Source: a virus. Taken from it: a stretch of DNA of 37,580 bases. The notes under the pieces were generated by a model. The model saw only the letters and a program-made list of their open reading frames with translations, ran no database searches and had not been told where the DNA came from. The position numbers and the translations under genes were made by a program. The stretch spans positions 1-37,580 of IMG/VR virus record IMGVR_UViG_3300037189_006221; one strand, 5' to 3'. This document shows positions 8,645-16,515 of this stretch, piece after piece (position 1 is the first letter of the stretch; each line of letters begins with the position of its first letter).

Positions 8645-9049
8645 TCAGCATTTACCGCCACGGGTCATTTTAACCTGCATAGCCTTGGTCTTGCCCTTCT
8701 GAGCAATACCGTCAGCAACACGTGTAAAACCGCCTGTAGCCATCTTTTTAGCCATGCCACCACGCTTTAGTTCTAGCGAAGTACCCTTGCCGCCTTTATG
8801 CTCTTGGGCATCATGCTGCTTAAAAGCTTTCTTGATCATAGCTTTATCTTGGGCTTTATCCATCATGCCGCCTTCAGCCATCATTTTCTTAGTAGCCATA
8901 GTTTCACCGCCTTTTGCGAATTTACGGCCCTTGTCGGCCTTTTCAAAATCAGAGCCAACGCTCTGGGGGATACCCACCTTTTTGGCAAAAGCAGGTGAAT
9001 GAGATACTGCCAGCATGAAATTATGCTGCTTCTTTGTGCTACTCGGCAC
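8645..9049 (-). CDS. Small conserved phage protein with KQHNFMLAVSHSPAFAKKVG start and tail tag
   Basis: This 134-residue protein begins with a compact helical motif (KKQHNFMLAVSHSPAFAKKVG, then VGSDFEKADKGRKFAKGG) seen in many phages. A Met/Lys/Gly-rich middle follows, with MMAEGG and KMATGG turns, and the end is FTRVADGIAQKGKTKAMQ. It therefore joins a recognised small N-terminal domain to the same tail tag as the two genes before it. The start region overlaps the small membrane protein upstream by 11 bases. No catalytic residues are evident. Confidence 0.62.
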   Translation of the reverse strand: MPSSTKKQHNFMLAVSHSPAFAKKVGIPQSVGSDFEKADKGRKFAKGGETMATKKMMAEGGMMDKAQDKAMIKKAFKQHDAQEHKGGKGTSLELKRGGMAKKMATGGFTRVADGIAQKGKTKAMQVKMTRGGKC

Positions 9050-9230
9050 TTTTATTCTCCAAAGGTTTACCGTGGATTAATTTCTGCACCGTTGGGGTTT
9101 CGTAGATACGAATACCAGTCCAAACAATAGTAAATAGCGCAGCGATGGCAGGGAGCATATCCATAAGGGTGCCCGCTACTGTTAAAACAGACAGAGCATC
9201 TACAGTGTATTTGGTGGCTTCGTTACTCAT
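9039..9230 (-). CDS. Small membrane protein, possible second holin
   Basis: The 63 residues form one long hydrophobic region, about residues 13-42 (LSVLTVAGTLMDMLPAIAAL then FTIVWTGIRIYE), followed by a short charged tail. A Pro near the middle could split it into two helices. The pattern PAIAALFTIVWTGIRIYE recurs in short-tailed phages and is often labelled a T7-type (class II) holin. With the 3TM holin at 2884-3267 the phage would have two membrane-active proteins, perhaps holin and antiholin. This function is inferred from size and topology only. Confidence 0.6.
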   Translation of the reverse strand: MSNEATKYTVDALSVLTVAGTLMDMLPAIAALFTIVWTGIRIYETPTVQKLIHGKPLENKSAE

Positions 9231-9231
9231 T

Positions 9232-9492
9232 TTAACACCGCCAAGCTTTGAGAGATTTATTAACGCGACTGTTGGGGTCTTTGGCCGTCTTTGCGCTAGT
9301 AAGTTTCTTTTTTAAACCTTCCATCCGGGCACAGAATGAGTCCCTACGTGGGCCACCTTCAGGCTGCGGTGCTTTGAGTCCAGGTTTGCCAGGATTAGCC
9401 TTGTTGTAAGAAGCGCGTCCTTTGGCGTTCAAACCGCCCGTCTCGCTTTGGCCTTCAACCCTAGACCAAGCAGGGGTTTTGTGTTTCTTCAT
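9232..9492 (-). CDS. DUF6321-like small protein (rebuilt copy behind an HNH gene)
   Basis: The 86-residue frame from the ATG at 9492 reads MKKHKTPAWSRVEG, then GGLNAKGRASYN, KAPQPEGGPRRDSFCARM and ends VNKSLKAWRC. The PAWxRxEG, GGLNAKGR and SFCARM blocks are the hallmark of a small phage/bacterial family that I recall as DUF6321, of unknown role. The ATG overlaps the HNH stop codon (ATGA). A longer frame would start at 9522 but would run inside the HNH gene, so 9492 is preferred. A second, broken copy of its first codons lies on the far side of the HNH gene. Confidence 0.68.
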   Translation of the reverse strand: MKKHKTPAWSRVEGQSETGGLNAKGRASYNKANPGKPGLKAPQPEGGPRRDSFCARMEGLKKKLTSAKTAKDPNSRVNKSLKAWRC

Positions 9493-10205
9493 ACCGTTGC
9501 CCCAAGAATGCGTTTGCACCACATCAAAAGCTCTTTTTGAAGCAACTCTTGCTTCATGCGGTTAACAACATCGCATACAAATTGCACGTTACCGCGTACA
9601 TAGCCTACAGAACTATCAATCCGGTCAATGCTTATGTTGGTGTTGACACGCCCAGACCCCGCAATGTACGTCATTTCAACTCCAGACAAAGCACAGAAGC
9701 CTTGCTGTTTTGCGTAAATTTGAAGAAGGTAGACAAGATCGATATCAAACCCAAGATGTTGTTTGCGTTTTGCGGCGTGATTAAGGATTCCGGAGATAAA
9801 GTTTTTTGGACTTGACGACCGCCTTTGCGCTTTTGATGCGTAAGTTTTTGGGTGCTCTTGTTTTGCCCTTGTAAGTACGCAACTTTTGCATCGGCTACGG
9901 TATTTTTTTGTACCATCTGTAAAACAGCCATTTGCATAAAACTCTTTAAGCGGCTTGTCAACATTGCAAATTTTGCAAGTTTGTGCGTTTGCTGAAAGGA
10001 TAGCGGCATAAGCGGGCCTTGCCCAATTCTTTCTGCCCCCTTTAACGCGGCACTCTTTGCAATACGGACGATACCTTGTTGCTCCGTCCTGGCGCTTGCT
10101 GTGAGCATAGTATGCCGATGGCGGCTTGTCTTGTCCGCATTTGGCACAAAAAGCTGGAGAAGTATCCCCCGTTGCGCGGACAATGTAAGAGTTGAAGCGT
10201 TGCAT
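9489..10205 (-). CDS. HNH homing endonuclease with two N-terminal zinc ribbons
   Basis: This 238-residue protein has two tandem zinc ribbons: C20-x2-C23 with C49-x2-C52, and C77-x2-C80 with C106-x2-C109. A C-terminal HNH domain follows, with CALSGVEMT around 171, IDRIDSSVGYVRGNVQFV (192-209) and a closing Asn at 215. Such proteins cut intron-less or gene-free alleles and spread by repair. The gene sits between a broken start and a complete copy of the same small gene, the expected result of a homing insertion. In-frame stops directly upstream support the chosen start. The two ribbon modules are about 28% of the protein and probably set DNA site choice. Confidence 0.85.
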   Translation of the reverse strand: MQRFNSYIVRATGDTSPAFCAKCGQDKPPSAYYAHSKRQDGATRYRPYCKECRVKGGRKNWARPAYAAILSANAQTCKICNVDKPLKEFYANGCFTDGTKKYRSRCKSCVLTRAKQEHPKTYASKAQRRSSSPKNFISGILNHAAKRKQHLGFDIDLVYLLQIYAKQQGFCALSGVEMTYIAGSGRVNTNISIDRIDSSVGYVRGNVQFVCDVVNRMKQELLQKELLMWCKRILGATV

Positions 10206-10240
10206 GTAGCCATCTTAACACATCCATGAAAAACTTCAGC

Positions 10241-10279
10241 CTTGCCTTCTTTACGTTGCCATGCTGGAGATTTAGCCAT
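10241..10279 (-). pseudogene. Truncated start of the DUF6321-like gene, cut by the HNH insertion
   Basis: Three bases after the stop of the upstream gene an ATG opens MAKSPAWQRKEGK, after which the frame turns into unrelated sequence. This aligns with the first residues of the intact protein at 9232-9492 (KTPAWSRVEGQ), sharing K, PAW, R and EG. The two are quite different in DNA sequence, so this is not a simple duplication. It is best read as the original 5' end left behind when the HNH gene arrived, bringing a foreign start with it. Confidence 0.6.
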
Positions 10280-10281
10280 GA

Positions 10282-10572
10282 TTAAGCCCAACGACGACTA
10301 GGAGTTTTAGGGGTGACTACCCAAGCCTGTAGCTCCGGCATTTCTGCGGTGTGCCGTACATTTACATGCCAACCTTCGATAGGGGCCATTGCGGGCCAAC
10401 TGCCGTCTTCAGACTCAACCATTTTACCAGTGGGCTTATAAATAGCGCCAATAATATCAATGGCAGCGTACTTAGGCACCTTGTAGGTTTCACCGTCTTC
10501 AGACCGTTCGGTAAACAACACCGCATTAGCCTCTGCTTCGTCTTTAAACTTGAGGTTTAGATCGTAGTACAT
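10282..10572 (-). CDS. Small conserved phage protein
   Basis: This 96-residue protein (MYYDLNLKFKDEAEANAVLF, later KYAAIDIIGAIYKPTGKM and EGWHVNVRHTAE, ending TPKTPSRRWA) belongs to a family I recall from many marine and freshwater phages, always close to fibre genes. It is acidic and beta-rich, with no membrane or metal motif. It follows the fibre paralogue with a one-base gap and immediately precedes the HNH-disrupted gene. The function is not known; a fibre assembly helper is one guess. Confidence 0.65.
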   Translation of the reverse strand: MYYDLNLKFKDEAEANAVLFTERSEDGETYKVPKYAAIDIIGAIYKPTGKMVESEDGSWPAMAPIEGWHVNVRHTAEMPELQAWVVTPKTPSRRWA

Positions 10573-10573
10573 A

Positions 10574-11749
10574 TTAAGAGGTTAGAGCTTGGAGTTCAGA
10601 ATTGGTTAGACGCTTGGGGTAGTAAATGACACGCTGTAGGTAACCATTTAAAAATCCATCATCTGCCGCAGCGTTGGAACCTAGACGGAAATTAGTTACC
10701 GTTTGCGCGGTCGTGCCACTACTTGTACCAGCTACAGCACCATTGTCAACAAGGACAGAATCACTTGACTTACTGCCAAGCGCTAGTTTTCTGGTATTTG
10801 TAGTTACCCAAGAACCACCTGTAATTGTGGTGCCAAATACTACCGCAGTAGTCACACCAGTGCTTGCGCGGTAAGAACCAATTCTATTAGTGTTAGTACC
10901 ATCACTGAGTAAAGCTGTGTTTTGATTTTGGGTAGCAGACAACCCAATTAGCTGCACTTGTGCGTATACCGTGCCTTCAGTTGCGTTATACCAAGGGCTA
11001 AGGGTATTGATCGATGCTACGTCCGCTGCGCGGGTAGTCGGTGAACCAGAAGCAATAGTATCGATATAGCTAGTAGCAAATGCGCCCTCTTCAAGCTGCG
11101 GAAAAGCTAGATAGACTATAGGAGTATTAAGCGCAGTTGCAGTGTAGAAAAAACGAAAACGAGCAAATAGAGTCGTGTTAGTAGTTGTTGTAAGCGTAAT
11201 TCTATACCAAGAATTTTTATATGCGGATATGGTGGCAGACGTACCCGTAAAATTACCATCGTTAACAGCACTTGTTAACGTACCAGTAATAAGATTGAAA
11301 ATTGCTCTCCCGCGATTGGTTGTCGTGCCGTCATCTAAAGTCAAAGTGAATGATGATACACCGCCTTTAACCCAAAGACTTACTGTATATGTAATAGCAG
11401 TGGCAGTTTTATCTATTACATAAAACGCTTGAGGTATTGTACCTGCGCCACCAGTGGGAGCCATGCCAAAGGAGTAAATAGACCCAGCGGGATCAACACC
11501 CTCATAATAATCTATAGTACAGTTTGTAGGATACCAATAACCAGTATCAAGAGCGTACATAATTTGATTAGAACGCTGTTCTTCTACTAAAAATCCCAGA
11601 GGGGCTAGTGTTATTGGATCGTAGCTAAAACGAGGTACATCATATTCAAGTAAAAATGTAACATACCCATTACTATCTACATAGGTTGCTGCATAACTAG
11701 CCCGTGTAAACGTGATTAGGTTACTAAAAGTTGTATTAACTAATGCCAT
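10574..11749 (-). CDS. Fibre/head-spike protein, shorter paralogue
   Basis: This 391-residue protein begins with ITFTRASYAATYVDSNGYVT, then RFSYDPITLAPLGFLVEEQRSNQ. That is the start of a widespread phage spike module with a lectin-like (carbohydrate-binding) beta sandwich. A second beta domain runs about residues 100-230 and closes with FPQLEEGAFATSYIDT. The C-terminal domain (INTLSPWYNATEGTVYAQVQ to LQRVIYYPKRLTNSELQAL) matches the C-terminus of the next gene. It is probably a surface fibre contacting host glycans. Two bases separate it from its larger paralogue, pointing to gene duplication. Confidence 0.75.
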   Translation of the reverse strand: MALVNTTFSNLITFTRASYAATYVDSNGYVTFLLEYDVPRFSYDPITLAPLGFLVEEQRSNQIMYALDTGYWYPTNCTIDYYEGVDPAGSIYSFGMAPTGGAGTIPQAFYVIDKTATAITYTVSLWVKGGVSSFTLTLDDGTTTNRGRAIFNLITGTLTSAVNDGNFTGTSATISAYKNSWYRITLTTTTNTTLFARFRFFYTATALNTPIVYLAFPQLEEGAFATSYIDTIASGSPTTRAADVASINTLSPWYNATEGTVYAQVQLIGLSATQNQNTALLSDGTNTNRIGSYRASTGVTTAVVFGTTITGGSWVTTNTRKLALGSKSSDSVLVDNGAVAGTSSGTTAQTVTNFRLGSNAAADDGFLNGYLQRVIYYPKRLTNSELQALTS

Positions 11750-11751
11750 GT

Positions 11752-13827
11752 TTACACCGTTAGGGCTTGGAGTTCATAGTTAGCCATACTACGTGGGTAG
11801 TAGGTAATGCGCTGAATGTGGCCGTTAATAACATTTACTGCAGTGCCACTTGGGTCTGTGCCAATATTCATCTGCGTGAGTCCTACAGGCAACGCACCAG
11901 CCGTGCCAGCAACAATAGTCCCACCATTTCTATTGGCTCTAAAGTTGTCTACTGCGTAAGATGTAGCTACTTTATTTACCGTGCCAACAGTGCCAATGGC
12001 GCCTAACGAGAGGATAGCCACCGGGGCTGACCCAGAGTAATACACAGAGCGCATTAAACCACTATCATTATCAATATAAATTGAATTTTGCGCGGTTACA
12101 CCATTAGAAATATCCACATAAGCAGTGTAAGTGTTTGGTGACGCTTCAAACTGCGCAAACAACGTGCCTTGAGAACTATTGAACCAGGGGCTTAAAGTGT
12201 TAATAGCTACTAGGTCTGCTTCGCGGGTGACTGATGCGTTAGTGGAAACATCTGCTGAACGAGGGGCACCACCTACTGTACTGACATTGGGAATATAGCT
12301 GGTAGGGAGAGCGCCAGTGCTGGTTTCTGTTTGAGCACCCCAGACAATAAAAGTCTGCGCTGAGCCAGAGCTATTTGCGCGAATAAACCCGCGAACTGAT
12401 GTGGTGTCGGCAACGTATGTAAACCAATAGCGCCACCAGCCATTACCAAAAGCCTGTGACCCTGAGTTAAGAAGAGTGCCTGATGTGGCTGTAATCACAC
12501 CTGTAGAAGGGTTAAATACTATATGTCGGCCAGCCCCAGTGTCGTCCCGAAACATCATAGATGTTGCTGTACCTGCTTTGACAAAAATTGATTGAGAATA
12601 TGTTGTACTAATAACTGCTACAATACTTTGAAACACACCTGTATCTTGATTTGCTGTTACGGTATCAGCAGTTGTAGTTCCATCAGGTGCGACTGTTGTA
12701 TTTGCCGATACAGTTACTGCTACTGTGCTTTTAGTCCATACAGCATTATCAAACTGCTCTGTGTAAAGAAGGCGATTGGTTGCCGCCGCTTCTAATAGCA
12801 AAAATGGAGCCGCAGTTAAATTTTCTGGGTTATATTGGTATCTAGCCACGTTGATAGCCGCAGTTGCAATAAGCCCGCTTGAGTCTACGTAAGTAGCCGT
12901 ACTAGCTCTGCTGACAAAAGTAGGGATGGTGGGAATGTAGCTAGTAACAAATGCGCCTCTTTCTATTTGCGCACCCCACATTGTTAATGTAAGTGTTGCA
13001 GAAGTTGCGGTAGTCTCGTTTGCTGTAGAGTGGTTCATCTGCCAGCGGAGGCTAGTTGCAGACGCACCGGTAGTACGCACTACAGAACAGCGATACCACC
13101 CGTTACCATAGTTCTGAATGGTAGCGTTTGACATTCCTGTTTCTACACTGCCAATAGTCCCGCTAATTAAATTGAACCATGTTCTAGGAGTAGTAGAACC
13201 ATCAAACCCTGCAAGAATAACCCAGGTGCTAGTTCCGGCTTTAAAAAAGCCACTGATTACATAAGCGGTTGACGCTGCCGCCGAAACTGCTTGAAACATG
13301 CCCATAGCTCCACCACTCGCGCCAGTACCAGTGGTAAGGTCTGCGGAAGTCGTGCCATCCGGGGCAGTAGATACGTTAGCGGTTACTGTAACTCTTTGTA
13401 CACTCCAAGCGGCGTTATCAATTTGCTCTGAACAAAGAACTAAATTAGTGCGCGCTTCTTCAACCAAAAAGCCATTGGCAACTAGCGTTGTTGGGTTGTA
13501 GTCAAACCGTGGAGTGTTAGTTGTTGCGGTTTGTATTAGCCCATTACTACCTACAAACGTTCCCGCACTAGCCCGCGTGAAGGTAATAATGTCGCTAAAT
13601 GTCTTAGCTGTCAGCGCGCCTGTGGTGTTGTCCCATACAGAATACTGGGCAGGAAGTTGGTATTGCTGCGATAAGAAATTAAGGTCTAAAGACTGCCCTA
13701 CAAAAGTGCTGTCTACTGTAGGCACTCCTGTAAAGATTAAATCTAAAGTAGGCCCAGACTGCGTAAACGGCCCCACGTTAGGGGGGTTATCATACGCAGG
13801 GAACGCAAACGCAATACCAAGGGACAT
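11752..13827 (-). CDS. Large fibre/head-spike protein with two spike modules
   Basis: I start this 691-residue protein at 13827, where its ATG overlaps the previous stop (TAATG); an upstream ATG at 13872 would run inside that gene. Residues 1-70 are unique and may anchor the fibre. Two spike modules follow: FTRASAGTFVGSNGLIQ with RFDYNPTTLVANGFLVEEAR, and VSRASTATYVDSSGLIA with YQYNPENLTAAPFLLLEA. Each has a lectin-like beta domain after it. The last part resembles the C-terminus of 10574-11749 (NTLSPWFNSSQGTLFAQ, then HIQRITYYPRSMANYELQAL). No hydrolase residues are visible, so adhesion rather than cleavage is inferred. Confidence 0.76.
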   Translation of the reverse strand: MSLGIAFAFPAYDNPPNVGPFTQSGPTLDLIFTGVPTVDSTFVGQSLDLNFLSQQYQLPAQYSVWDNTTGALTAKTFSDIITFTRASAGTFVGSNGLIQTATTNTPRFDYNPTTLVANGFLVEEARTNLVLCSEQIDNAAWSVQRVTVTANVSTAPDGTTSADLTTGTGASGGAMGMFQAVSAAASTAYVISGFFKAGTSTWVILAGFDGSTTPRTWFNLISGTIGSVETGMSNATIQNYGNGWYRCSVVRTTGASATSLRWQMNHSTANETTATSATLTLTMWGAQIERGAFVTSYIPTIPTFVSRASTATYVDSSGLIATAAINVARYQYNPENLTAAPFLLLEAAATNRLLYTEQFDNAVWTKSTVAVTVSANTTVAPDGTTTADTVTANQDTGVFQSIVAVISTTYSQSIFVKAGTATSMMFRDDTGAGRHIVFNPSTGVITATSGTLLNSGSQAFGNGWWRYWFTYVADTTSVRGFIRANSSGSAQTFIVWGAQTETSTGALPTSYIPNVSTVGGAPRSADVSTNASVTREADLVAINTLSPWFNSSQGTLFAQFEASPNTYTAYVDISNGVTAQNSIYIDNDSGLMRSVYYSGSAPVAILSLGAIGTVGTVNKVATSYAVDNFRANRNGGTIVAGTAGALPVGLTQMNIGTDPSGTAVNVINGHIQRITYYPRSMANYELQALTV

Positions 13828-14084
13828 TAGTACACCCGCACGATGTTGGCTGCTGTGGTATTGGTAGACCACACTTGATCTACCTGCACAGGGATAACGC
13901 CCCCAGCAGGGACGTTAGAAAACACCACATCATCCCCTTGCGCAGTAGTTACCCGCACATTGCCCGCAGTGCCTACATAAATCACCGAAGGTGATGGGAA
14001 CATAACCGTGTCGCTAGGAGTAACAGCTACGGCCCCACCGGGGAACATGGGGAATGTCGGGCTAAAATTAGTCGCTTTTCCCAT
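13827..14084 (-). CDS. Small structural protein, possible decoration or fibre base
   Basis: This 85-residue all-beta protein has PSVIYVGTAGNVRVTTAQGDDV followed by VFSNVPAGGVIPVQVDQVW, a compact pattern found beside head-spike and capsid genes in many phages. Size and fold would suit a capsid-surface or fibre-attachment protein. Its stop shares a base with the start of the spike gene, so the two products are likely made in fixed ratio. I recognise the family only as hypothetical structural proteins. Confidence 0.65.
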   Translation of the reverse strand: MGKATNFSPTFPMFPGGAVAVTPSDTVMFPSPSVIYVGTAGNVRVTTAQGDDVVFSNVPAGGVIPVQVDQVWSTNTTAANIVRVY

Positions 14085-14095
14085 GATTTCACCTA

Positions 14096-14578
14096 TTACG
14101 AAGCAGCGCCGTAGGTGCCGTCAGCATTACGAACTACATAAATCAGAGTCAAAGTGCCCGCGCCAGAAGTAGCAGTAACGTTTGCCTGGGTGAAGGTAAT
14201 GATTGCGTCAGTAGTACCAACGTTATTACACAGCACAGCGCCAGCAGCACTGTTATTGCCAACTGGTAGATTTACCACGCCCGTATTTGTAAACACGCTA
14301 CCGTTAGCAGCCGTGTTAATTGCACTACCATTAACAAACAACGCATAAGTAGGCGTTGTAGTAGCGTAAGCAACGGTAGTATTAAAGAATGCTTGGAGAA
14401 TTTGTGACCCGGCAGGGATCGTAAACGCAACGGTGCCAGCAGTAATGTCTGTATACAGAACATCTTTAGACTGCATAGAAACAGTCGGACCCATATTGCG
14501 AATGGTGCCAGCGGTGGTGCCGGTAGTGTTAAGAACAGTACCCAGCAGCCAGGGGCCTAGACGAGAAGCAACACCCAT
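14096..14578 (-). CDS. Decoration-like structural protein
   Basis: The 160 residues begin MGVASRLGPWLLGTVLNTTG, then a beta-rich Thr/Ala/Gly body (SQILQAFFNTTVAYATTTPTY) and end LTLIYVVRNADGTYGAAS. It is the first gene after the capsid terminator and is served by a promoter candidate at 14665-14692. A GAGGAAATATC ribosome-binding site precedes the ATG. The composition fits capsid decoration or a virion surface protein made in large amounts. No enzyme motif or membrane segment is visible, and the exact role is not known. Confidence 0.65.
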   Translation of the reverse strand: MGVASRLGPWLLGTVLNTTGTTAGTIRNMGPTVSMQSKDVLYTDITAGTVAFTIPAGSQILQAFFNTTVAYATTTPTYALFVNGSAINTAANGSVFTNTGVVNLPVGNNSAAGAVLCNNVGTTDAIITFTQANVTATSGAGTLTLIYVVRNADGTYGAAS

Positions 14579-14664
14579 GATATTTCCTCAGATTGCACCT
14601 ACTGTCCTTGAGGGGAGGTCTGACCAAGAAACAGTCAGTAGGCTAAATAGCTTGGTATGCCCAG

Positions 14665-14692
14665 ATTAACACCTAAGTACAAGTATTGTCAA
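14665..14692 (-). promoter_or_regulatory. Promoter candidate for the decoration/fibre operon
   Basis: On the minus strand there is a perfect TTGACA (-35), a 16-base spacer, and GTTAAT as a -10 (four of six consensus bases). It starts a few bases after the capsid terminator and about 90 bases before the next gene. Its place between a strong stop signal and the next operon is the best argument that it is used. The -10 lacks the usual second-position A, so strength is uncertain. Confidence 0.5.
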
Positions 14693-14697
14693 GCAAC

Positions 14698-14722
14698 AAA
14701 AAAGCCCTCCGAAGAGGGCTTT
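14698..14722 (-). terminator. Rho-independent terminator after the major capsid gene
   Basis: Read on the minus strand, a perfect nine-base-pair stem (AAAGCCCTC / GAGGGCTTT) closes on a TTCG loop with a C-G closing pair, the very stable cUUCGg type. Six T residues run through and past the 3' arm. On the plus strand the run after the stem is weak, so it acts for the leftward transcript. It lies 27 bases after the capsid stop codon. Confidence 0.85.
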
Positions 14723-14749
14723 GTGTTGTAGTTACTAGTCCCCTTGGTG

Positions 14750-15661
14750 TCAACTGCTTCCAGGCGAACCGAAGATACCCAGCGGATCCGACACTCCAAA
14801 CGAATACCGCTCTCGCGCCTTATAGCGAATATTGCCAGTATCGAAGTCACCATCGCTTGAAGTTGACAGCGGCACGCGGATGAAGTGCTTCAGACCGTTA
14901 GGTACATCGGTGGTTAGATACCAGCCGTTGGGGTCGGTCAGGAAGTGGTTAACGGTGTAGCCTTCCGGGATGCTGCCATTGTTCTTGATGGCGTTGATGT
15001 CGTTGTCGGTGGTGCCGACACGCAGTGACGTCTCAAGCAGACGGGTGGCAACGAACATCAGGCTCGGGGGGACAATCAGCTTCTTTGGCTTTGCAGCGAT
15101 CAGCAGGCTGCGCTCATCGGTCCAAGCTGCAATCTGAATAACAGCCGATTCCAGCGAGGTTTCATTCAGGTCAGCAGCAGTCGCAGGACGATTGCTGTTG
15201 GTGCCACCAGAAACCAGCGGGTGAGCGGTTGAGAACAGTGAAACACCGTCGCCGTAGGTCACAGCATTGCTAAAGCCATTGTTTAGAATGGAAGCAGCCT
15301 TAACCTGTTTGGTGTAAGCCATACCACGGGCCAGAGCCTTGGTATAACGAGCCGACAGTGAGTCGTACAGGTTATCTTCCATTGCCTCTTCGGTGATGGA
15401 GAAGCCAAGAGCAATGGTTTCGTGATTGTAGCGAGCGGTCCAAGCTTCTTGGCCGTTGTCGTACTGAATCGCTTGACCTTCATTCTTCACCGGGGCGGCA
15501 GAGAAACCTGACAGCTTGGTTTCTTCTTCAAACGAACGCTCGGAAGTCTCGGTATCGTAGATTTCCTTGTGTTCTTCGCCGTAACGGGCGTACTCCAAAC
15601 CAAACAGGGCGTTAAGACCCGGCAGGAGTTCCTTCAGTAGTTGTGCGCGTGAAATAGCCAT
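14750..15661 (-). CDS. Major capsid protein (Mu gpT-like / HK97-fold)
   Basis: This 303-residue protein has the layout of the Mu-like head subunit family: N-terminal helix (MAISRAQLLKELLPGLNAL), an E-loop-like acidic stretch (YDTETSERSFEEETKLSG), a long spine helix (ITEEAMEDNLYDSLSARYTKA), and a conserved STAHPLVSGGTNSN turn. The C-terminal part contains KPKKLIVPPSLMFVATRLLE and ends SFGVSDPLGIFGSPG. It has a typical coat protein size and sits between scaffold-associated genes and a strong terminator, as expected for a highly expressed coat gene. The exact family is inferred from motifs, the coat role is well supported. Confidence 0.85.
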   Translation of the reverse strand: MAISRAQLLKELLPGLNALFGLEYARYGEEHKEIYDTETSERSFEEETKLSGFSAAPVKNEGQAIQYDNGQEAWTARYNHETIALGFSITEEAMEDNLYDSLSARYTKALARGMAYTKQVKAASILNNGFSNAVTYGDGVSLFSTAHPLVSGGTNSNRPATAADLNETSLESAVIQIAAWTDERSLLIAAKPKKLIVPPSLMFVATRLLETSLRVGTTDNDINAIKNNGSIPEGYTVNHFLTDPNGWYLTTDVPNGLKHFIRVPLSTSSDGDFDTGNIRYKARERYSFGVSDPLGIFGSPGSS

Positions 15662-15672
15662 GATTTAACTCC

Positions 15673-16497
15673 TTATGCGATGGAAGTACCAGCGTAATAC
15701 TGGTGCTGACCAAAGTTAATCTTTACAAGTAATTCAGGGTACTGGGTGAAAACCAGAGTGCCAGAAAACGTTGCATTAGGAGCTTGATTTAGGATAAACG
15801 AAGTCGCACCAGCAGAAGCGGCCGTATCCACAAACGAGCCCGATGAAATAAACTGACCATTTGCAGCGATAGAGCCAACATCAGTACCGACTGGCAGAGC
15901 AAACGGTAGCGCAGAGCAAGTCACCGTAGCTGTAGAAATGCTAGTATATGTAGCAGTCCCCAGACTCACAGCCGTATCATTAACCACACCCAACACACGC
16001 ACCGGCAGTGAGCTAGTGGTTGCAGGGGTATCGCTTGGTGCCAGCAAGGCATTAGCTGAGTTACCAGTATTAACGCTACCAGTGTTGTTGATACAAGCCA
16101 GATTCTGACCAATCATGGCGCGGGCACCTGATGCAACAACCGTAGTGGCAGAGCAAACAACGGCCTTAAACACAGTGTCAGGGTCATCAGAGACAATAGC
16201 GAGTGCATCGCCCGCCAGGGTGGAGGCAGGCCAATACTGCGAAAAGCGCTTCTGCTTTGTCACTGGGTCAGTGAACGAGCAGCCCAGGAAAATACCTGAC
16301 TGGTTACCAGCAGTGCCGGTTGTCACAGATAAACGCGCAATTTCACCACGGGTCAAACCAACATAATCTCCATAGAAAATGTTAGTAGAGTAGCCGTAGG
16401 GAATATTGTACATCCGCGTAGAACCCGCGAATACCTGACCGCCGATCAGATTGACCGGCTTTAGGCCATACGGGGCGTCGATAGTGGGGTAAGCCAT
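15673..16497 (-). CDS. Capsid-associated structural protein
   Basis: The 274 residues open MAYPTIDAPYGLKPVNLIGG, followed by YNIPYGYSTNIFYGDYVGL and later SDDPDTVFKAV. This family stands next to the coat gene in many environmental phages and is probably a major head component or decoration protein. The protein is beta-rich with a long Thr/Ala/Ser-rich middle and ends in LLVKINFGQHQYYAG. Eleven bases separate it from the coat gene, and they share one transcript. No catalytic signature is present. Confidence 0.7.
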   Translation of the reverse strand: MAYPTIDAPYGLKPVNLIGGQVFAGSTRMYNIPYGYSTNIFYGDYVGLTRGEIARLSVTTGTAGNQSGIFLGCSFTDPVTKQKRFSQYWPASTLAGDALAIVSDDPDTVFKAVVCSATTVVASGARAMIGQNLACINNTGSVNTGNSANALLAPSDTPATTSSLPVRVLGVVNDTAVSLGTATYTSISTATVTCSALPFALPVGTDVGSIAANGQFISSGSFVDTAASAGATSFILNQAPNATFSGTLVFTQYPELLVKINFGQHQYYAGTSIA

Positions 16498-16515
16498 TTA
16501 TCACTCCAATTTAAG

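Noticed and set aside
9671-10291. 206-residue open frame across the HNH gene
   Set aside because: Only its first 13 codons resemble a real gene (the DUF6321-like start); the rest is a shadow of the HNH gene in another frame.
13828-13872. Upstream start for the large fibre gene
   Set aside because: It would overlap the previous gene by 46 bases; the ATG at 13827 gives the TAATG junction seen elsewhere here.
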